A DNA stretch of 57,805 nt from Streptomyces rochei (GTDB lineage Bacteria; Actinomycetota; Actinomycetes; Streptomycetales; Streptomycetaceae): assembly GCA_002155895.1 (NCBI GenBank), contig MUMD01000215.1, positions 1 through 57,805 of the forward strand. The letters run 5' to 3'. Under the pieces are notes generated by a model. It searched no databases. It was not told the DNA's origin and saw only the letters and a list, made by a program, of their open reading frames with translations. Positions 53,173 to 57,805 of the stretch are shown piece after piece. A program made the translations under genes and the position numbers. Position 1 is the stretch's first letter; every line of letters starts with the position of its first letter.

Positions 53173-53523
53173 TCAGGCCCCGAAGTCGGCGACCGGCCGC
53201 ACGACGACCGAGCCGCTGCCGCGCGCCCCGGGACAGCGGGCCGCCCAGTCCAGCGCCGCGTCCAGGTCCGGGACGTCGATGACGTAGAAGCCGCCGAGGA
53301 CCTCCCGGCTCTCCGCGAAGGGCCCGTCGACCACGGTCCGCTCGCCCTCGGGGCCGACCTTGACGACGGTCGCGGTGACCAGGTCGGCCAGCGATTCGCC
53401 GCTGACCAGGATCCCGGCCTCCCGCACCTCCTTGTCGTAGGCCATCCAGTCCTGCTCGTCGCACTCGGCGGCGCCGCCCTCGGCGTCGACCGTCCCGGCG
53501 TTGATCAGCAGCATGTACTTCAT
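53173..53523 (-). CDS. DGPF-domain (YCII-related) protein, ECF42 partner
   Basis: A 116-residue YCII-like protein. It opens MKYMLLINAGTVD and holds the VVDGPFAESREVLGGFYVIDV block that names the DGPF family, followed by a DAALDWAARCPGA helix and a VVVRPV strand. DGPF proteins are the typical partner of ECF42 sigma factors; biochemical role unknown. GGGAG lies eight bases before the ATG. Five bases separate it from the sigma gene. Confidence 0.88.
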   Translation of the reverse strand: MKYMLLINAGTVDAEGGAAECDEQDWMAYDKEVREAGILVSGESLADLVTATVVKVGPEGERTVVDGPFAESREVLGGFYVIDVPDLDAALDWAARCPGARGSGSVVVRPVADFGA

Positions 53524-53690
53524 GGTCCGTACTCCCGTCAGGTCCTGCCGCACGGGGCGGCGGGTGTCGTCCATCATCATGTGCGGCGGGTGCCGCACAC
53601 CATGACGACGAACGGGGTGCCGCCGGATCGACATCCGCCCCGGATTTTTCTCGGAAGGCCGCGCGACCGGTCCGGGCGGGCGCCCTCCGG

Positions 53691-54497
53691 CTAGCCGGAG
53701 AGCACCATGGCGACCGCCACCGCACCGAGCAGCGCGACGTACGTCCAGGCGTGGACCCGGTCGGGGACGCGGGGCGGGCGGCGCCGCAGCACCGCGATCA
53801 CGGGCAGGGCGCCGAGGAGCAGCGCGGCGGCGGCGCGCGGGTCGACGAGACCCACCAGGTCGCCGTGCGCGGCGTCGGCGGCGACGGTGCTCCCGGCGCC
53901 GGCCAGGAAGACCGCGGTCGCCGGGAGGGCGATGGCCAGGGTCAGCGGGTTGGCGAGCGACGTGGCCACCCGCATGGTGTGCCCGGCCCGGCGCATCGCC
54001 GGAACGGTCAGGACGCTGCCGCCCACACCGAGGAAGGCGGCCACCGCGCCGACGGGGAGACCGACGGCGGCCGGCAGCGGACGCGGTGCCGCGCGGGTCG
54101 TCCCGGCCGGGGCGTGGGGGCGCAGGAAGCCGGGCCGCAGCAGCAGGTCGACGACGGTGAGGACGACGTACAGGACGAACGCCCAGCGGACCAGGTCCGG
54201 CGGGACGTGGCGGGTCAGGAGCGCGCCGGCCGACGCGCCGGCCGCGAGCAGCAGGAGCAGGGGACCGCTGCCGCGCAGGGCGGCGAGGACCGGCCGGGGC
54301 GTGACGGCCGTCGCGAAGGCCGCGTTCACCACCATGACCAGCGCCGAGGTCGCCGTCGCCACTCGCACCGCGTCCGGGCCGAGCGAGGCGTCGGCCCACA
54401 CCACGACCGGGACGGCGACGAATCCGCCGCCGAACCCGAACAGCACGGTGGTCAGGCCGGTGAGAAGTCCGATCGCGAGCAGGCTCAGGAAGGTCAC
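53691..54497 (-). CDS. TauE/SafE family permease (second copy in the window)
   Basis: A 268-residue membrane protein with eight helices. The duplicated family motif reads GLTTVLFGFGGGFVAVPVVV in the first half and VGAVAAFLGVGGSVLTVPAM in the second. It differs clearly from the permease at 33020-33787, so it is not a recent duplicate. The start is ambiguous among in-frame GTG codons at 54497 and 54506 and ATG at 54548; 54497 best fits the GGAG site and the first helix. Divergent from an AraC-type gene (95-base gap) that may regulate it. Confidence 0.83.
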   Translation of the reverse strand: MTFLSLLAIGLLTGLTTVLFGFGGGFVAVPVVVWADASLGPDAVRVATATSALVMVVNAAFATAVTPRPVLAALRGSGPLLLLLAAGASAGALLTRHVPPDLVRWAFVLYVVLTVVDLLLRPGFLRPHAPAGTTRAAPRPLPAAVGLPVGAVAAFLGVGGSVLTVPAMRRAGHTMRVATSLANPLTLAIALPATAVFLAGAGSTVAADAAHGDLVGLVDPRAAAALLLGALPVIAVLRRRPPRVPDRVHAWTYVALLGAVAVAMVLSG

Positions 54498-54592
54498 GTG
54501 GACCACTCCACCAGCGCCCGGAAGGTGCCCGCATGCGATGTCCGGCACGATTCCATCGCGTCTCGGCCGGCCGCGGCCCGTAGGGTGTCCGG

Positions 54593-55369
54593 GTGAAGAA
54601 CGTCCCCCTGGCCTCCGTCGACCACGTGGACCGGGCCGTGCTGCCGATCGGCACCGACTATCCGCCCGGCCACCTCCTGGACTGGCACGAGCACCGGCGC
54701 GCGCAGTTCCTCTACGGCGCGACCGGCGTGATGGTGGTCGACACCGCCGACGGCACCTGGACCGTGCCGCCCGAGCGAGCCGTGCTGATCCCGGCCGCGA
54801 CCCGGCACCGGGTGCGCATGCTCGGCGTGAGCACCCGCAGCCTGTACGTCGAACCGGCCGCCGTGCCCTGGTGGCCCGGCACCTGCGTGGTCGTGGACGT
54901 CCCGCCCCTGCTGCGCGAGCTGCTCCTCGCTGCGGTCGACTTCGAGGCCGAGTACAGCCTCTCCGGGCGGGAGGGGAGCATCGCCGACCTCCTGCTGCAC
55001 GAGATCGCGGCCCGTGCCCCGCTGCCGTTCCACGTCGGCATCCCGGCCTCCGCCGACCTGGCGGCGCTCTGCCGCGCCTACCTGGCCGACCCGGACGCGG
55101 GCGTGACCAACGCCGAGTGGGCCGCGCGGACCGCGTCCAGCGAACGGGCCTTCACCCGGCGCTTCCGCGCGGAGACGGGGGACAGTCCCGCCGTCTGGCG
55201 GGCCCGCGCGCGGCTGCTCGCCGCGGTGCCGATGCTGCGTACGGCTTCGGTGACCGCGGTCTCGGGCCGCCTCGGCTACGCCTCACCCGCCGCGTTCACC
55301 GCCGCCTTCACCCGGGCCTTCGGCACCCCGCCCTCGCGCTTCACGGCGAGCGGTCGCGGGCCGCGCTAG
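54593..55369 (+). CDS. AraC-family transcriptional regulator
   Basis: A 258-residue regulator. The N-terminal cupin domain includes DYPPGHLLDWHEHRRAQFLYG and VPPERAVLIPAATRHRV. The C-terminal AraC double HTH (about 155-255) has EWAARTASSERAFTRRFRAETG and VSGRLGYASPAAFTAAFTRAFGTPPSRF. It is divergent from the TauE/SafE permease, its probable target. Starts with GTG. Its end overlaps the convergent GntR gene by four bases, leaving no room for a conventional terminator. Confidence 0.87.
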   Translation: MKNVPLASVDHVDRAVLPIGTDYPPGHLLDWHEHRRAQFLYGATGVMVVDTADGTWTVPPERAVLIPAATRHRVRMLGVSTRSLYVEPAAVPWWPGTCVVVDVPPLLRELLLAAVDFEAEYSLSGREGSIADLLLHEIAARAPLPFHVGIPASADLAALCRAYLADPDAGVTNAEWAARTASSERAFTRRFRAETGDSPAVWRARARLLAAVPMLRTASVTAVSGRLGYASPAAFTAAFTRAFGTPPSRFTASGRGPR

Positions 55370-56040
55370 GACGCGTCCTGTTCCCGGCTCGCGGCCCGCT
55401 CCTGCGCGTGGTGGCCCAGGGCCGCGCTGCGGCTGGTGGCCAGGTGGTGCAGGACGAGTTCCTGCACCCGTTCGACGTCCCGCTCCGCGATGGCCTGGTA
55501 CAGGGCTTCGTGCTCCAGCGCCACGGCGAGCAGATCGTCGTGCTGGCCCAGCAGCCAGCGCAGCCGGCTGCGGAGCACGCGTTCGAGTTCGTTGAGCAGT
55601 TCGTTGGCGGCGAGCGAGACGACCGTCTCGTGGAAGTCGGCCGCCGCGCGCCGCGCCCGTACCGCGTCACCCGCGCGCGCCGCGTCCAGTTCGGCGTCCA
55701 CCGTCGCGCGCAGCCGCTCCAGGCCCTCGCGTGTGTGCCGTTGCGCGGCGAGCCGGAAACCCAGGGTCTCCAGGCCCGAGCGCACCTCGTCCAGGTCCGC
55801 GATGTCGCTGGTGGTGAACTCCCGCACCACCGCCCAGCTCCGCGGCCTCGGCGTCACCAGCCCCTCGGACACCAGGGTCTTGAGGGCTTCCCGCACCGGC
55901 AGCCGGCTCACCCCGAGCGCCTCGGCCAGCTCGCGCTCGACCAGGCGGCTGCCCGGCCGCCGGGTACCGTCGACGATCTCGTCGCGCAACTGCCGTGTGA
56001 CCCGCTCGGACTCGGGCGTGAAGCCCCCTGACGCAGTCAT
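55366..56040 (-). CDS. GntR-family regulator with FCD domain (FadR subfamily)
   Basis: A 224-residue regulator. The winged helix occupies residues 10-75 (LRDEIVDGTRRPGSRLVERELAEALGVSRLPVREALKTL). The helical FCD ligand domain spans 85-210 with metal-ligand-type residues in DFHETVVSLAANELL and HEALYQAIAERD. It is downstream of the racemase-like and NCS1 transporter genes on the same strand, separated by 129 bases and a hairpin, and probably regulates them. It overlaps the AraC gene tail-to-tail by four bases. Confidence 0.87.
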   Translation of the reverse strand: MTASGGFTPESERVTRQLRDEIVDGTRRPGSRLVERELAEALGVSRLPVREALKTLVSEGLVTPRPRSWAVVREFTTSDIADLDEVRSGLETLGFRLAAQRHTREGLERLRATVDAELDAARAGDAVRARRAAADFHETVVSLAANELLNELERVLRSRLRWLLGQHDDLLAVALEHEALYQAIAERDVERVQELVLHHLATSRSAALGHHAQERAASREQDAS

Positions 56041-56125
56041 CGCCGTCCTTCGTCCGTCTTCCCGTTCCGAGCCACGCCGACCGTGCGGTGCGGTGCGTCG
56101 GTCGGGCGGCCCGTCAGAATACCCC

Positions 56126-56143
56126 GGGGCCGGCCGCGGCCCC
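56126..56143. terminator. Short hairpin downstream of the racemase-like gene
   Basis: GGGGCCG-GCCG-CGGCCCC, 7-bp stem, 27 bases past the racemase stop. Modest size; a possible terminator. Confidence 0.5.
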
Positions 56144-56169
56144 TCGGGCGGGCGACGGGGCCGGCGGGG

Positions 56170-56895
56170 TCACCCGGCCTTCGGGGGCCAGTTGACGATC
56201 CGCTTGGGGCGCGGGCGGGCGTAGGTGCGCACCTTGGAGGTGGACAGGCCGAGCCGGACCAGTGACTCGGCGATCGTCACGGCGGCGGCGACCCCGTCCA
56301 CCACGGGCACACCGGTCCGCTCCACCACGCGTTCGGCGAGGCCGGCCATGCCGCCGCAGCCCAGGCAGATCACCTCGGCCCGGTCGTCCTCGACCGCACG
56401 GGCGGCCTGCTCGGTGATGGCGTCCACGGCCGCCTGCTCGTCCCGCTCCAGGTCGAGCACGGCGAGCCCGCTGGCCCGCACCGAGGCGCACCTGGCGCTC
56501 AGGCCCGCCACCTCCAGCCGCTCCTCGATCAGCGGGACCGTCCGGTCCAGGGTGGTGACGACGGAGTACCGGCGGCCCAGGAACTGCGCCGTGCTCGCCG
56601 CGGCCTCGGTGATGTCGACGACGGGGACGTCGAGCAGTTCCTGCAGCCCCTCCCGGCCGTGTTCGCCGTACCCGGCCTGGATCACCGCGTCGAAGGGCTC
56701 CGGGTGGGCCCGGACGGTCTCCATGACGGCGATCGCGGCGAGGTAGCTCTCGTAGTTGCCCTCGACGGACTCCGCGCCGAAGGCAGGGGTCAACGGGACG
56801 ATCTCGGTGCCCGGCGAGGCGGCGCCGGCCGCCTGCTTGCCGATCGCGTCGGTGATGGACTGCGTGGTGTTGACGTTGACCACGAGGATGCGCAT
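56170..56895 (-). CDS. Asp/Glu/hydantoin racemase-family protein lacking the first Cys
   Basis: A 241-residue protein of the Asp/Glu/hydantoin/allantoin racemase superfamily (MRILVVNVNTTQSITDAIG opening). True racemases use two Cys residues, one per lobe. Here the first position reads FDAVIQAGYGEHG, with Gly75 in place of Cys, whereas the second lobe keeps ICLGCGGMAGL (Cys180). Arylmalonate decarboxylase shows the same Gly/Cys pattern, so a non-racemase reaction is possible. GAAGG precedes the ATG. It lies 47 bases after an NCS1 nucleobase/hydantoin-type transporter gene, suggesting hydantoin, allantoin or pyrimidine-derived substrates. Confidence 0.83.
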   Translation of the reverse strand: MRILVVNVNTTQSITDAIGKQAAGAASPGTEIVPLTPAFGAESVEGNYESYLAAIAVMETVRAHPEPFDAVIQAGYGEHGREGLQELLDVPVVDITEAAASTAQFLGRRYSVVTTLDRTVPLIEERLEVAGLSARCASVRASGLAVLDLERDEQAAVDAITEQAARAVEDDRAEVICLGCGGMAGLAERVVERTGVPVVDGVAAAVTIAESLVRLGLSTSKVRTYARPRPKRIVNWPPKAG

Positions 56896-56942
56896 GGAAG
56901 GGGGCCTTCTGCTCGAATGGGTACGGTGCGGGGGCGCCGCGG

Positions 56943-57805
56943 CTATTCGGCGGCGACGGCGATGGCCTCGCCGTCCACGTCGCGGACCGGCGCCGCACGG
57001 TCGGCGACCACCGCGTACAGCGCGGCGCCGAGGATCGCCCCGATGAACCAGGAGAAGCCGGCCGCCGCGTGGAAGAAGGGCACCAGGGCGACGACGACGG
57101 CGATCGCGGCGCTCGGCACGAAGGCGGCGACCGCCCGCGGGTTGTAGCCGCGGCGGTAGTGGTACTCGGCGCCCGCGTCCTCGGTGTAGAGGGCCGGCAC
57201 GTTCACCCGCGACTTCCGCAGCAGCCAGTAGTCGGCCATGATCACGCCGAAGAGGGGGCCGAGCAGGGCGCCGAGTCCGCCGAGGAAGTAGTTGACGACG
57301 ACCGGGCTGTTGTAGAGGTTCCACGGTGTGATGACCAGGCCCAGGACCGCGCTGACCAGGCCGGCGCTGCGGAAGTCGAGCCGGCGGGGGAAGAGGTCGA
57401 CCAGGGCGTAGATCGGGGCGACGAAGTTCGCCAGCAGGTTCACGGCCACGGTCAGCGCGATCAGGGCCAGCGAGGCGACGGCGAGCAGGAACATGTTGGG
57501 CACCGAGCGCACGATGTCCGTCGGGCTGGTGATGACGCGTCCGTCGAGGCTGAACTGCGCACCGCTGAGCACCGCCACGATGACGGCGAAGAAGAGCATG
57601 TTCACCGGGATGCCGATGACGTTCCCGCGGACGATGGAGCCGCGGCTGCGCGCGGAGCGGGTGAAGTCGCAGAAGTTCAGCACGAACGTCCCGTAGATCA
57701 CCACCCACAGGGCGGCGGCCTGCAGGATCTGGAGCCACATCGCGCCGCCGGTGAGCGGGTCGTCGACGGACAGCGAGATCGAGCCGTCCGCGCGGACGAA
57801 CATCC
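56943..57805 (-). CDS. NCS1 family nucleobase/hydantoin:cation symporter (5'-truncated by window)
   Basis: Only the C-terminal 287 or so residues lie in the window; the N-terminus is beyond position 57805. Several transmembrane helices are visible, with NCS1 motifs NFCDFTRSARSRGSIVRGNVIGIP, PIYALVDLFPRRLDFRSAGLVSAVLG, PWNLYNSP and GVIMADYWLLRKSRVNVPALY. NCS1 proteins import hydantoins, allantoin, uracil or cytosine with Na+ or H+. It is followed by the racemase-like gene and a GntR regulator, making a small uptake/catabolism unit. Confidence 0.87.
   Translation of the reverse strand, partial: MFVRADGSISLSVDDPLTGGAMWLQILQAAALWVVIYGTFVLNFCDFTRSARSRGSIVRGNVIGIPVNMLFFAVIVAVLSGAQFSLDGRVITSPTDIVRSVPNMFLLAVASLALIALTVAVNLLANFVAPIYALVDLFPRRLDFRSAGLVSAVLGLVITPWNLYNSPVVVNYFLGGLGALLGPLFGVIMADYWLLRKSRVNVPALYTEDAGAEYHYRRGYNPRAVAAFVPSAAIAVVVALVPFFHAAAGFSWFIGAILGAALYAVVADRAAPVRDVDGEAIAVAAE

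Noticed and set aside
33020-54497. Recent duplication of the TauE/SafE permease
   Set aside because: The two permeases (33020-33787 and 53691-54497) share only family motifs, so they are separate lineages.

Overview
The window is actinobacterial chromosome, almost certainly Streptomyces. GC is very high with strong third-position G/C bias, GTG starts are common, genes are dense and alternate strand freely, and several families are typical of the genus: snapalysin with its LysR activator, a conservon with a CYP157-type P450, DUF574 and DUF5949 proteins, class F sortase and SpoIIE-type phosphatases. I see no rRNA, tRNA, CRISPR array, insertion sequence or phage gene. This looks like a chromosomal arm or accessory stretch carrying catabolic and signalling modules.

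Layout. 1-4 kb: a cobinamide amidohydrolase (cbiZ), a small membrane-protein gene broken by an in-frame TGA, the divergent snapalysin / LysR pair with a near-ideal LysR box between them, and a PepSY lipoprotein. 4-9.5 kb: a benzoylformate (mandelate-type) catabolic operon on the minus strand (benzoylformate decarboxylase, benzaldehyde dehydrogenase, aromatic-acid MFS transporter) with a divergent LysR regulator whose perfect operator palindrome overlaps its own start codon. 9.5-17 kb: DUF574 methyltransferase, S51 peptidase, an Ala/Lys-rich protein, a MOSC protein whose stop seems lost, phosphoglucomutase, a P450 with a LysR gene, and a methyltransferase. 17-21 kb: an anti-sigma-type ATPase, a lipoprotein and a PAS-GAF-PP2C phosphatase. 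20.8-24.4 kb: a repeat-containing surface protein with a class F sortase, then a SchA/CurD-type protein convergent with an O-methyltransferase. 24.5-33.8 kb: a beta-helix protein, an Mrr-like membrane nuclease, an isochorismatase-like hydrolase, a NanA-like lyase with a NanT-like transporter, an Rpf-domain protein, an ABC ATPase, a trypsin-like protease and a TauE/SafE permease.

34-40.7 kb is the most distinctive region. A five-gene conservon (CvnA-B-C-D plus a P450 lacking the ExxR motif) carries the only in-frame TTA codon I found in the window, in cvnC. Just downstream is a DMATS-type indole prenyltransferase preceded by a short, translationally coupled leader ORF with an internal hairpin; a flavin monooxygenase is convergent to it. 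The prenyltransferase/FMO pair resembles the tryptophan-prenylating pair known from S. coelicolor.

40.8-46.6 kb is a phenylacetate pathway: paaK and paaI on one strand and paaABCDE on the other, with two copies of a TetR-type (PaaR-like) operator between them and no paaR gene in the window. 46.6-57.8 kb holds an aminoglycoside-phosphotransferase-like protein, TerB, GtrA, RidA, an SDR, GNAT, an ECF42-type sigma factor with its DGPF partner, a second TauE/SafE permease with a divergent AraC regulator, and a GntR / Asp-Glu racemase-like / NCS1 transporter cluster cut off by the window end. Stop-to-stop gene pairs are often separated by long GC-rich hairpins that should act as bidirectional terminators.
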